Shown here piece after piece: positions 23,517 through 35,619 of a stretch of 64,000 nucleotides of DNA; the stretch's first letter is position 1; the number at the start of each line of letters is the position of its first letter. The position numbers were made by a program, and so were the translations under genes. The notes below the pieces were generated by a model. That model searched no databases. It was given only the letters and a program-made list of their open reading frames with translations, and was not told where the DNA came from. This stretch comes from Dillenia suffruticosa (lineage: Eukaryota; Streptophyta; Magnoliopsida; Dilleniales; Dilleniaceae): assembly GCA_033439265.1 (NCBI GenBank), contig JAVTVX010000026.1:1167501-1231500 (forward strand), written 5' to 3'.

Positions 23517-24245
23517 TCAATATGTTCTCATATTTAAATTCCTCTTAATATGTGACATAAAGACTTCAATTAAAGCCAATTCTCTATCCAAGATCTTAGT
23601 AGCAATGATCTTGGCATCCTCAGTAGTAACAAAAGTCATGCTTCCATTTCTAGGGGTAATACACAAGACCTCAATCTTGTGTATTATCCTAACCAACAAT
23701 GGAAAATCTTTAAATACAAGTATCCATTTCCAAAATCTATTTTTCCTTCAAGCAATTTATATACTTCATTCTTACTCATTTTTGACAAAACATCAACTTC
23801 AATTCTTTTCAATTATAAACATGCAGAAATATCCTCTTTGGAAATTTCAACAGATTGACGTTCAACCTTCGTCACCAATTTTTGAGTAGTTTCCAAATCT
23901 AAATTCTTGTAAAAATAAAAAAACAATTCTTCCAACAATTTCTTTTTGCATTGCTCAAATTTTCACACCCAATTCTTTTCAAAAGTCTTTGAATTTCTAA
24001 ACCATTCTCTTCAAAAAATTCAAAATCCTCAACTCTAGATGGAAGAATATTTACCATCATAGTAGTACTTTTTCTGGGAGTGATTTTGATTTTGGATGGC
24101 TGATCAATTTGAGAAATTTCATCAGTAGTGGATGGGTATTGTGACAATTCTGAATCGATGAGTCTTTTTCGACTAAATCAACAAGTGAAACTATAGGGTT
24201 TTTGGATCTTTGGAAAGCAACTAGTTCAGATTTGCAACGGGTCAT
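23517..24245 (-). pseudogene. Element B extra frame downstream of pol (fossil)
   Basis: Mirror of the extra region of element A. It includes LPSRVEDFEFFEENGLEIQR and a segment with TTEDAKIIATKILDRELALI. Agreement between A and B shows it is a true part of the family. It is broken. Confidence 0.65.
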
Positions 24246-25344
24246 TTGAAATTTCTAAGATTAGATTGAAAGATTTTTGTATTTTTAATCTAGGGTTTCT
24301 TAGTTTGTTTGTGAAATGGGGAGAAACAAGGCTTGGGTTTGTTCGCAAAACGATAAATGAAAAATTTTAAGACTTTACGTGTTCTTCTATAGTAGTGATT
24401 TTTTATTTTTTTAATATTATCATATAGAACCACTATTACCACTTTTATTTTTGCTTCTATAGAGTCTTCTTCGTTTCATTCCCTCTTTAAAAGTGAAAAC
24501 AAACTCCAATTTCTTTTCTTATAAACTCAAACTTGTCTTTATATAAGAGTTTTGTAAAAATGAATAATCTACAAAAATTCCTTTTATAGCTTTTTTTTAA
24601 TCAAATTTACCTAAAGTGTTTAAATTATTTTTCAAAGTGTAATATATGCAACCAAATACACGAAAATATGAAATACTAGATTTTCTACTTTTAAAAATTC
24701 CATAAGAGGTTTTATTTGTCAAAAAACTAAACTAAACTCTATTAATTATATAACGTGTCTTAGTAACGATTTCGATCCAAAAATATTTTCCTACACTACT
24801 AGCATTTAGCATAGTCTTAGTCATTTATTGAATTATCATATTTTTTTCGTTTAACTACTCCATTTTGTTAAGGTGAATAGAGAACCGGAAAATTTTGATT
24901 AATCTCCCTTTAATTATAATATTCTAAAAATTTTATGTTATCAAATTTTTTCTATGATCCGTTTTTAACCTGACTATTTTTAGATCTTTTTTATTTGAAT
25001 TTTCTTAGTAAAAATTTTAAAAGATTTAAAGGTTTCATTTTTATTTTCTATAAATAATATCTAAGAAAATCTAGATAAGTCATATGTAATTACTAGACCA
25101 CATTTATTGCCTCATAAACTTAGGGTTCTAATAGGTCAAAAAAAGATCCACACGTAATATTTCTAAAGGTTTAGAAGTTAAAATATAATCTCTTTTCTTA
25201 AAAGATGATTTTAATTGTTCATTAAGTGAACATACATCACAATTTATATATATTTTTTAAGGAAATTTTTTAAATACCCCTCATTAATTTTTTTTTGACA
25301 ATTTTTCTAATTGATTAGAATTTATATGACATAATTTTTTTATA

Positions 25345-27484
25345 TCATGCAAAAATTTCATTGTTTACGGATATCAAACAATTTTCCTTTACATTATCTA
25401 ATATTGTCGAACCTACTATATAAATATTTTCTATCCTGATTCCTTCCAAAAACTTTTCTTGTGTCTCATTATTAAAGACAATGCACTTATTTCTTTTAAA
25501 TAATATACCATAGGTCATGTCACACAATTAACTTATACCTAAAAGATTATGTATTAATTTGTCAACAAATAAAATATTTTTAATAGATGTAAAATTTATA
25601 CCGACGGTGTCTTTACCAATGATCTTTCCTTTTTTATTATCATCAAAAGTCACCACTCCATGATCTTTCTTTTCTAGTTCTTTGAATAATGAGGTATTTT
25701 TTGTCAAATGTTTTGAGCATCCACTATCCATGTATCATTTTCTTTTGATTTTTACTTCATGTTCCTACACAAATAAAGTAGAGCATCATGCATTTTTAGG
25801 AACCCAAATAAGTATCGGCTCTCTAGAAAACAAGTTTGTACTTATATTATATTTATCTTGTTTTTCACTAAGCTCGTTCAACCTTAAAAAACAAAATTTT
25901 GCAATTTAACAATGTTAATAACAATAATAGTATGAAAATTTATTTTTTATTTTTTAAAAATTATCCCTATATCTATATTTTATACTTGAAAAAACATATA
26001 ATTTTAATTTTTAATTTTTTTTTGAAAACCTATGAAAATAAGCAGGTTCTTGATTTCTTCTACGTCTAGAATCTATATTTCTATGACCTCTACTTCTAAG
26101 ACTAAGTTTTACAGCCACTGTATTTCTGATTTTTTTTGTACTTTCTATTTTTTGTACTAAAAAAAACAGTTTTATTAAAATGTAAACCACTTCCAACATC
26201 TGAAATATATCTCAAACCATTTTTAGGAAAGTTATGCCTTTGAATTATAAGAAATCCAATCAATTTTTCATCACTTTCATAAAATTTTTGAAAGGTAGTT
26301 TTTATAGATTTTGACAAATTCTCTACTCTGGTTTTCAAACAACTAACTTTTTCTTTTAAAACATTATTTTTAGATTTAACTCTTGTTAATTTAGTGCTCA
26401 AAATTGAATTCTTTATTTCAAAACTTCATTTTTATTTTCTAAATCTGGGATTTTGCATATTAATATAAAGTTAGCCTTCAACAATTTGTTAGATTTAGAA
26501 CTAAAATCTACAGAATGATCAGAATTTACTTGTGTGTTTGTCATTAAGCAAAAGTTAGCCTCTTTTGCATTTTTAGAAATCTCGAACTCTAAATCTAAAT
26601 CAAACTCCTCCAAATTACTCCATGTAGCCATTATTGCCTTTCCCTGCTTTAGAAATTTTATGGCCTCTTTAAAAGAGCAGGACACTTACACTTGATATGT
26701 CCTGGTTTCTTGCATTCATAATAGACAACCTCTTTCTTCTTTCCTTTATTTTGCTGTTGTTTCCTGCATCATGTTTGGACTTTCAAGTGATATTAGTTTT
26801 TTTTTTTTAATTTAATAGATTTATTATCTTTCCTTCTGAGTATTTTAGTCACTCTCTTTGCCAACATATTCATTTTTTGATCGCTGGATTTTTCATCTTC
26901 AAATTCTCCTTCCTCCTTTGTTGCAAATGCAATCAGCTTTCTTTTGTTTTCATTCTCAAAAACATGGAAGGCATCTGCATCATAAGACATGAGTTTTCCT
27001 CTCAGCTCATTCAGTGACAATTTGGACAAATTTTGGGTTCACTCTATTGCCATCTTTTTTATATCCCAGGCTTTAGGAATAACTTGTAGAATTTTTCTGA
27101 AAAGATCTGCATCTAAAAAGGTCTTTTCAAGTGAATCCAACTCATTTGTGATAGTTGTGAGTATGTTAAACATGTCTTTTATCAATTCTCAATTTTGAAG
27201 AGTTCATATTCTAGCATTAAAAGGTTAATTCTAATCTCATTTACAGTATTTGTTCCTTCAAGAGTAATACACAATTTGTTATAAATATCTTTAGCAGTAG
27301 CATAAGAAGAAACAAGGTTAAATTTTGTAAGAAAAATAGCACAAAAGAGTAGATGTTTTGTCCTACAATTTATTAAAATCTTCATCTTATCATCCTCTAT
27401 TATTATAGGTTGTTTAACATCTAAATTTTCTTGGGAAATAACTTCCCTTGCTTCATAATCTATGATTTGAATAAAAGTTTCCAT
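25345..27484 (-). pseudogene. Element B gag and protease/integrase start (fossil)
   Basis: From right to left: a gag core (SLNELRGKLMSYDADAF near 26,990), a zinc-knuckle region near 26,690-26,730, a long spacer with LKTRVENLSKSIKTTFQKF, and the protease/integrase entry with MDSGCSKHLTKN near 25,720. All are typical of copia. Parts are broken. Confidence 0.75.
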
Positions 27485-27629
27485 CCTACACTTTCAATGA
27501 AAAAAATTTACTCTATCAAAATAAAATATTCTATTGGTGTATTGGCCATAGGCCAATTGAGTTGCCATTGGATCATTTGCTCAAAAGCGAAACACTTTTT
27601 GGAGAAAGAGTACTTACTCTGATACCACC

Positions 27630-28902
27630 TGTTGGTATCTTTGACAATCAAGAAAGAGATTTGAATTGATTGTATCTAAAAAACTTAATTTAGTCTCCAA
27701 TTTATCTAAGTAATCCTAGGGTCAAAAATGCATGCAAATGTGTAGAAAAAGTAAAAGTAAGGGAGAAGAAAACAAACCCGATTTATAGTGGTTTAACCTT
27801 ATACTTATATCCACTCTTCCAGTTCGACAAGTCAGGGTCCAGCGATAACCAGTTTCCATAATGTGAAGAGAGTTACAAAGATAAGTACAATCCTCCTATA
27901 TTGACAATCTACACCTTCCTTCTTGAAGATGGCTTAGTCCAATAATGATCCAGTCCAAACTATATCATAGCTAACCTATCGACTCAAGATAGTGTTCCTT
28001 ACACTTTCCCCAACTTTTTAAGACTTTACATATTCAAAACAGCAAGTCTTAGACTCAAGGAATCAATGCTAAACAAAATTTTATAGAAAAATTTATAATG
28101 GATGAACCGACTCTGATGGGTAGTTTTAGTCAGATAACTTTCTATTTGTGTATCAAATAAGATCTGTAAATGTATCTGGATAATCTCTGTATAATAGACT
28201 TTCAGTGCTACTTCAGGTTTTGTACAAGCTGGTTACCACATTGAAGATTTAAATGATCAAGTAGGCTTTAGAATCAACTTGCAACAGAGAAAATTTAGAG
28301 GAGATCCGATTTTCCAATGTGTTTTTCTCCTTCAAAATCTCGTACTGTTGTTTTTTTAAGTTCAAAGACCAATAATCCCCTTAATATGTGAAAAATCCAA
28401 ATTTTAAAATGTTTGACCAATGGAGAAACTATATTTAAGGAAAAAGCTTCTCGAAACTATCCCTTATCTTCTAAGAAAATACTTCAAAATTTGAATCATC
28501 ATTTTTAGTAAAAATTTGAATTTGAGTCTTCAATCACTAGATGATGTATTTAGGCATGATTTTAGACTAAATACGCCATCTAATCTATACTTAATCTACT
28601 CAGCTGAGTCTTTGATTGAGATAAAATGCATTTGTTTCAAAACTGCCCAAATTCTGTAGTTTCTGGATAATTCACGACTTTTTCTATAGAAGTATGATAC
28701 TTCTATGCTAAGTGTTTCTATGCTTGTATTCATATAGTTTAATATTTGTTCAAAACCTCTATAGAACCAGTGCATCCATTCTTTAATTATAGCTCAATAA
28801 AATTTATCTTTAGGACTTGTACACTGAGTAGATTGATTAGTAACATATGTAGGGTTTAGTTACTATCAAAATATTAAGATTTGACAATAATTTTCTTAAC
28901 AC
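27630..28902 (-). repeat. Element B 5' LTR
   Basis: 1.27 kb in reverse orientation, TGTT...AACA ends. On the plus strand it starts tgttggtatc and ends ttttcttaaca, eight bases before the CACTA element. Confidence 0.85.
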
Positions 28903-28909
28903 AAACACC

Positions 28910-30076
28910 ACTAGAAAACGGACTTTCAGCAATGGAAAAATCCGTCGCTGAAAATTTATTTTCTATTGCTGAAGGGTATTAGCGATTGATTTTTTCCATT
29001 GCTAAATCCATCACTAATAGTGACATCGCTAAATATCAACAACGAACAAAAATCCGTTACTGAAAAAAATAAAAAAAATCAGCGTCAAACCCAATTCACC
29101 ACTGATTTTTGAGTTCTACAAAAAGAAAGCATACTGCCCAGGCGCCTGACCCACGCCCGCCCGCCCGATTCGTGCCCTAGCTCCTCTGAACCCGATCGCA
29201 CGCGCCTATCCACCCACACCTGCCCGACAGCCTGCCCGCTCGCTTCCATTAATGTATGAAAAATGCTTCGTGCCTTCGCTGCTGTTCGAACCCTAGAACA
29301 AATAAAATGTTAACAACAACATAACCAACGGACCACATTGTGCTACCTTACCCAATTCTTTTTTTTTTATTTATTATCTTTATCTTATAAAATTTAATAA
29401 TAATATAAAATGATAATTTATTGTAAAATAATAAAATAATAAAATTTTTGGTTAAAAAAATAATAAAAATTTTAAAAATAAAATAATATTATTTTTCTAC
29501 AAAATAAAATAAAAATAAAAATAATTAATAAATAAAAATAAATAAAAAAATAAAAAAGGAACTATCAACGATGGATTAGTGACGAAAATTTTTGTCGCTG
29601 ATAGTTCTTTTTTTTTAAATTTTTTTATCTTTGAGTATTATTATCGATGGAAAAATTCGTCGTTAATCAATCGCTGATAGTTTTTTGTTTTTTTATTTTT
29701 TTACCTTTGAATATTTTTACAGTCGGATTAATGACATATTTTTTGTGACAGATAAAATCTGTTGCTAATAGTTCCTTTCTTTTAATTTTTTTTACCTTTG
29801 AATATTTTTATCGACGGATTAACGACGGATTTTTTACGATGGAAAAAATCCGTCACTAATCTGTCGCTAATAGTTTTTCTTTTTTTTAATATATATATTT
29901 TTTCCTTCGATCACTATCAGTGAGGGATTAGCGACGAATTTTTTAGCGACGAAAAAAATTCATCGTTGATCTTCTAGTAACCCCTCCCTCGTTAATCCGT
30001 CACAATTTTATCGTTATTACCGACAGATTTTTTTTCATCAATAACTTCTATCGTTGAAACCGTGTTTCTAACAGTG
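28910..30076. mobile_element. Non-autonomous CACTA (En/Spm) transposon
   Basis: The left end is cactagaaaacggac and the right end, reverse complemented, is cactgttagaaacacgg, both starting CACT as CACTA elements do. The subterminal regions are packed with variants of gtcgctaa and gacggatta in both directions (28,925-29,070 and 29,560-30,060), the usual transposase-binding repeats of plant CACTA elements. The 1.17-kb body has no transposase; its middle includes a GC-rich patch near 29,140-29,260 and an AT-only stretch. The expected 3-bp target duplication is not evident (cac on the left, aaa on the right). The element lies only seven bases beyond the LTR of copia element B. Confidence 0.8.
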
Positions 30077-30276
30077 AAACCAAGAGAGAGATTGTTGTGA
30101 TATCCACACAATTGAAAAGATTAGTGTAATCAGTCCTATTGTTAATTGCATCATCAATAATGATAACCAACTACTAAAATTCTTTTTGTTGGCTGCGTAG
30201 ATCTTTTTCTTGAATCGAATATACTGAATTCAGTTTGTTAATTCTGAGAAAAAGGTATGATTGTTGACCCTTTGTT

Positions 30277-30450
30277 ATGCAAATATTGTTTCAAATTGGA
30301 CAAGTACCAATGGACTTGGATTGTTTGTTGGAGCATAACACAAAAGTGTTTGAGAAGAATCATTTCATTGAATATGCTTATTTCACTGATGACCACTGTA
30401 GTGATCCATACTACAATAGGAATGCATCATCCATCTCAATCAGGAAGTGA
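30277..30450 (+). other. Short coding-like frame, unassigned
   Basis: A 57-codon frame from ATG to TGA reading VPMDLDCLLEHNTKVFEKN, then HFIEYAYFTDDHCSDPYYN. Mixed hydrophobic, charged and Cys residues make it look more like protein than the surrounding AT-rich frames, and AGGAA|GTGAGC at its end could be a splice donor. I do not recognise it and found no neighbouring exons. It may be a lone decayed exon or chance. Confidence 0.25.
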
Positions 30451-31486
30451 GCTGTGCATGTTTGTATCAGTGCGCTGATAATGGAAACTGTAAATGCTAT
30501 CCCAAATTTATCAAAATATATGCACCAATTCAACAATATTTGGATGTCTGCATACCCACCGAGAGTAGAGGAAAAAAAAAAGAAATGAAAGAAATTCTGA
30601 ATTCTCCTATTGATCAGGTTTGTACAGCTGAGCCATTTACTAATCTTTGGGAGTGCAAGAGCATAATATTGTCCATACAAGCATTACCATGACCATGACC
30701 GTTCGCATAAGAACTATCAGTCTGAAGTCATCCCTCTACAGCACATTACACCTATCACCACAGATAGCTAGCCCCAAAGTTACTCTATACAAGCACTTCC
30801 CTGCACCATTTACCATTCTGCTTATTGGCACATTTGCAAGCTATAACAAACTCGGTATACATGCACAAATACATTGTGCACAATCCACATGCACATATGC
30901 TATGACTGGGACCATATTGCCTCTTGCATCTTGTAGCAAATATGTTTTGTGTGCTTTGAACACAAAAGACAAACTAAAGATAGAACCACAATGCAATATA
31001 TTATACACCATGACCTGGGAGGTAGGCCTATGGGTTGGTGTTTAGGAAATCTCAGCTGAGCTTAACTTATCTCTTTAGTCTGAGATTTTTTTTAACTAAA
31101 ATAAAAAAAAAATAATAGATCCTTAAGATTTTACAAATAAAAATCATTTTTTTATAAAAGAAACTTTAATAATGATTATATTTATAGTAACAAGTCACGT
31201 TTATTTCTACATTGAAAAGTCGCACCTAATCTCAGGGTAATCATGCCATATGCATCAACGAAATACAAGACTACTCCTTTTGCGATGCTTTCCAACACAA
31301 AAAAGTATATCTAAACCTTAAATTTCTGCACTAGTCTAAGTAAATTTAGTTAATGAATTTGCATGGGTGAAGGTTATACCACTCCATATTTGGGCAATAA
31401 TACTGTTTCATTTTTACCCTGAAGATTCAGATTCAAAAAATTGGACATTAGGGTTGGGAACCCGACCATCCACAAGCATACCTAAC
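30451..31486. other. No gene seen
   Basis: Non-coding sequence. The frame at 30,647-31,045 (132 codons) has no features of a protein family and no support from codon use or context. Confidence 0.45.
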
Positions 31487-31624
31487 CTGAACTGCTCCGG
31501 ACCCCATTACAGCTGTTTCCAACATCCGATCATTCTCCAGCGACTCCGGTGCCACTGCAAAATCAACAGGAATAGCACCACCAAGTGAGAGATAGAAAGG
31601 AACAACACCACCAGGCACAGAAAT
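31487..31624 (-). other. Exon-like 46-codon segment, unassigned
   Basis: On the minus strand a 138-bp stretch, bounded by CTCCTGCAG (acceptor) and CAG|GTTAGG (donor) and exactly 46 codons long, reads ISVPGGVVPFYLSLGGAIPV then DFAVAPESLENDRMLETAVM. Gly/Pro/Val-rich, well-balanced composition and phase-0 borders favour a real exon. I cannot name the family. Its 5' border coincides with the truncated end of a LINE fragment on the other strand, so the acceptor may be accidental and the exon may have been cut by that insertion. Confidence 0.4.
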
Positions 31625-31879
31625 CTGCAGGAGATTATAGTGGAATTAGACTCCACTAGCTTATCAAACTCCTCTCAGAAGACCTAGAGCAAGGCCACAG
31701 AATGTTGAACATGATTATAGAATGCCGTCGGAACATGTGAATAGAAGTCCTGGAGAGGAAACATATTTGTAGAGAAGCTAACAAATATGTTGATCGCCTT
31801 GCTAAAATGAGTCTTTCAGATCCTCATGATTTGGTGTTTGATTTTGAGCCACCTGACCCATAAAAAAAAAAAAAAAAAA
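31625..31879 (+). mobile_element. 5'-truncated LINE: RNase H tail and poly(A)
   Basis: The plus strand shows the C-terminal RNase H domain of a plant L1-type LINE: IIVELDSTSL, then MLNMIIECRRN, then HICREANKYVDRLAKM and a closing DFEPPDP before TAA, with at least one frame change and one stop inside. Directly after the stop comes an 18-base poly(A) run (31,862-31,879). The HxxREAN..AD.LAK pattern is diagnostic of this domain. The 5' truncation point is at or slightly left of the given start; a target-site duplication was not found. Confidence 0.8.
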
Positions 31880-34539
31880 TTGTTTGAGATCAGCCCAAAA
31901 TATGAATGCTACTTGATAAATTGGGCCTTCTGTTGGATCTTCTGTTGGATTGTCCCCTACATCATTCTTTCTTTATGTGTGACTAGCCGGTCGGACAGAA
32001 AAAGTGCTTCATTGTATGTCGAGACATCTCTTCCGCCGCGGCCAACAGTTAGTTGATCTATATTGATATTTTTAAATAAAACCTTAAATTTAAATTTTAT
32101 GTATCATAAAACATATTATGAAAGTTTTGTCCTAATTCGATTCAAATCAAATTTAATTATAATCGAAATAGTTACCGAATACCAATAATTTATTAAAAAA
32201 AAAATTCTCATCCCATGCCACAAAATTTCCCTTGATAACTTACATGCCACTAATGACAATATTAATTACAAGTATACTTACAAAATTTAGATTGTAATAC
32301 TGCAAATCTATTATAAAATAATTTGTTTATAATAAATTCAATTACCATCTATTTAGCTAGTTGGCTTCAAAGTTGATGTCTTATGCTATAAAAAAATTTT
32401 CTTTTCTAAATAATCAAAATAACTATTTGTTTAAATAAAATCTGACCCAATTATTTAATATGATAAAAAGATTAAAATTCAAACATTAATAGCTGGTAAA
32501 AATATAGATAATGTGTTTATTTAATTAGCTATAATAAACAAAAATGAAAAAAATAAAATAATCTTAACCTAGGTAATGGTGGAGATGAAATATTTCTTAA
32601 TCCTTGCAGTTAGGTGATGGTCATGCAGTTCAATGCAATGATGTGAAAACAGGATTTTCTTTTCTTTGGTGCTAGAGCTGCGCTTTTCAGGGATGGGAGT
32701 TTTACACCTCAATTTCTTATCTATAGGAAACCGCATAAATCAATGTTAAGAAAAACCCAAAATTAAGCCCCAAATCGCATGAATTCCCACATGGTCATAG
32801 TCATATATTTCGCACAATCAGACAAGGAAGGTGTGCGGTACAACAACACAAACGATGTGAAGAAATTGGCCACACAAACACCACGTGAATGAAAATGTTT
32901 ATTGGGTTGCTATGATATGCCCCATAGAATGCAAAATTATAACAAAAAAAAAAAAAAAAAAAATTCCCTGATTTTGCTATTTGAGTTTTGATGGGTGAGA
33001 TGTTTGAATTTTGATGATGGGTATTTGAAAATAATTCTTAAAATTGTAGAACATAAATTTGAAAGTAGTAGTAAATTAGAACTTGAGGCATGAAGTATTA
33101 CAGAGTCATTTGTAATCCCCAGGATTTAACAAGTTTATATACTTTATTTTGGAATAGTAACAAAAATGAAATAGAATTTTTACGATTCCAGTAATGAAAA
33201 AAATTACAAGCAATATGAGTCCCTTTAAAAATACTATACCCCAACAATTATCTCCTATATACCATATTACCCTTGCCTGCTCAATCAGCTCATATTCCAT
33301 TTGGGCACTCTCTCATCCTCCGTCTCGTTTTTCTTGTATCATGTTTCGGTTATCATTCAGTACCTGGAATTACGTCCCGACTAATATGAATCGATCGTTG
33401 CAGGACTTATTTGTAGGGACGAGTCTCTCAATATTATTTGTTCTATATTCAGGAGAGTAGAACTCCTGATCTGATTAAAGGATGAAGGTACTTATTCCAT
33501 CTACACCAACAAATATTGGTCTTATCCTCCATCTCTTCCTGCGTGACTACTCCGATCAACTATGAAACCTCTTGGAGCTTTGAAAAATCCAATTTTGTCA
33601 AGCAATATCTCTTTAAATGCTTCTATTTGGCTTCTGTTCTTCTAATTGCATCTCACCTCCCTTCAAGACTTCATCTGATCTTTCTCTTTACTCCGCTAGT
33701 CACCGGTTGCATTAAGAAATTCTATTTTCGCTAGCACCTTTGCTTTTATTTTGGATTGATAGCAGTAACCTTAGGATTTTTTTATCATTTGCATAGGCAG
33801 CTTTTTGTGCTGCTGTTAGGTCATTAGTTTCCGTCATTGGTAAAGGTTGACAAGAGTTAGTAGTTTTGGTTTGGGAGAAAGTGCATCGCTAAAACGTGGA
33901 ATTAATTGATTGTTATGCTACCGGCAAAACACATGAGTTAACAAAAGAACTAATAATATAAATATAAATTTAAATGTAATAAAAATTCATAAATGTGTTA
34001 ATTACTTTTTTATCATATTTTAAACATTAATATTTATATAAAAAAATTAAAATTTTATGACTTCATTATGAAAAAAAAAAATTATTTCTATCTCTAACTG
34101 TATAATTATAATTTTTCAACTTTTTCGTATAAATAATACTAATTTTATCACCTTAAATAAAATTTTTAGAAATACGTATAAAGATTCATACACATATTCA
34201 TTACTCTTTTATCATGTTTTGATACTAATATTTCCAAAATTGGTGGTTCATGAATAGATCTCCAAAATTTTTTAAAAATTAAAAATTGTCTAAATTGGGT
34301 CTTTCATATGAGAATATTTCTAAATTAAAGTAAATAAATATATATATATATATATATAGTCTTCTTTCCCTTAGTATTAGGTTTAGATTTTTTTAATATG
34401 AGAATATTTGTCATTAGGGTTTTAGGGTTTTAGATTCAAAATGATGTGAATTTTGTTAAAAATACTTGGTTATTCTCTTAACATTAGATTTTTGACATAG
34501 TGTTTATTTTTTGTTGTAATGATATATAAAGCAAGTATG
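31880..34539. other. No gene seen
   Basis: 2.7 kb of AT-rich DNA with a 20-base A-run near 32,944, a short TA array near 34,337-34,358 and no supportable gene, exon or element end. The frames at 33,194-33,734 are unremarkable. Confidence 0.5.
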
Positions 34540-35515
34540 GCTAACAATAGGGTTGACTACTGTTTCATTGGGATGACAAAATTTTAAGAGCAGCAAATAG
34601 ATTGGAATACGATATACCCTAAGAAGAGTATCATGGTTGAAATCAAATGGCAAAATTATAAGATGCGTTGCCGCCTCACCATCACTAGGGCTGGAACATT
34701 TGGCATGCATCTGTCTAATTACTCATCTGCTTTGAGATTGTTGAATACCATTTTCCAGATGGAGTGTTCATGCAATTTGTTATCCAATAGGGTGTACCAG
34801 TTGATATCAATACTAAACTGGATTTGCATTGTGTCAATCATCGTGGTATAGTCAGACGAGATTAGACATGCAGCCCATATACAAAGATGGGAAGACCCTC
34901 GAGAGTACATTGTCGATGGAGATCCATTCTACGATCATGTGACGATGACTCTGCACTACATGTCATGGTATCGCATCATCATGCGTCCATATGTTGATAA
35001 CCCGACGCATTGTTGTTTAACCGGTTTCTAACCAACGACACCACAGTTAATTCTAAATAATTAACTATTTTTACTTTGTCTTTTCTTTTTTCGGTGATAA
35101 TCTATTTAATATTATATCCATAGTTGATTACTCTGACACATTTATGATATTGCTAGTAATATGCTAGCATTGGATACATCCAATACTAAAGCTACCGAGT
35201 TCACAGACTTAACATCTCATGCATTTAGAGATTTTGGTGATGACTGGTCTTCAAATTTTGTACAGTTGGACTATACGGCTTATCTATCCAGACCGGTGGA
35301 TGAGGATGATGCGATACAAATATCCATGGGCTCTCTATACTATGGCCCAAGTGCTGTAGTAGTTTATCTCTGAATATAGAATCACAGGTGTTGATATCCA
35401 CTTTCGATGAGACTGCAGTGCTATCTTACAATCCCAATCCTCGGCCTGGCAGCCGTCAACTCCGTAAAAAAGCTGGACCTCTTCCTGGTGGAACTTACAG
35501 TCGATGTCACTAATA
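34540..35515 (+). pseudogene. Plant mobile domain (MAIN-like) pseudogene
   Basis: Segments of the plant mobile domain are readable in order: LICFEIVEYHFPDGVFMQF, then GVPVDINTKLDLHCVNHRGI, then IQRWEDPREYIVDGDPFYDH and LHYMSWYRIIMRPYVDNPTH. These match the family pattern of an ICF.IVE.H.PDRV.RQFG block followed by a W..R...I.....-YM.WYRR block. Downstream is a Ser/Asp-rich tail region and a basic end (NPNPRPGSRQLRKK) as in these proteins. The frame changes and stops inside the domain, so it is decayed. Such domains occur in host MAIN/MAIL-type genes and in Mutator-like or gypsy transposons. The right-hand neighbour is the repeat block shared by both duplicates, so a transposon origin is possible. 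Confidence 0.7.
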
Positions 35516-35619
35516 TATATATCTTAGTTGTAACTCAACTTTACATATATATTTCATTTATTTACTAAGTTTGTTTATTTAGTTTTAATTAATTCAATTT
35601 CTTGAACATGAATTAATTA

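Larger units (their letters stand above)
22662..28902 (-). mobile_element. Ty1/copia LTR element B (fossil, same family as A, opposite orientation)
   Basis: Minus-strand copy. The 5' LTR lies at the right, followed leftwards by the primer-binding site at 27,615-27,629 (family sequence tggtatcagagtaagt), gag, pol, the extra frame, a purine tract near 23,125 and a shortened 3' LTR. Part of the internal region is missing relative to element A. It is old and broken in many places. Together with element A it forms a head-to-head complex of about 15 kb. Confidence 0.82.

Noticed and set aside
30647-31045. 132-codon plus frame
   Set aside because: No recognisable motif, irregular composition, no splice or regulatory context.
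35161-35373. 70-codon frame as an independent gene
   Set aside because: It is the downstream tail region of the mobile-domain pseudogene; start and end have no support of their own.
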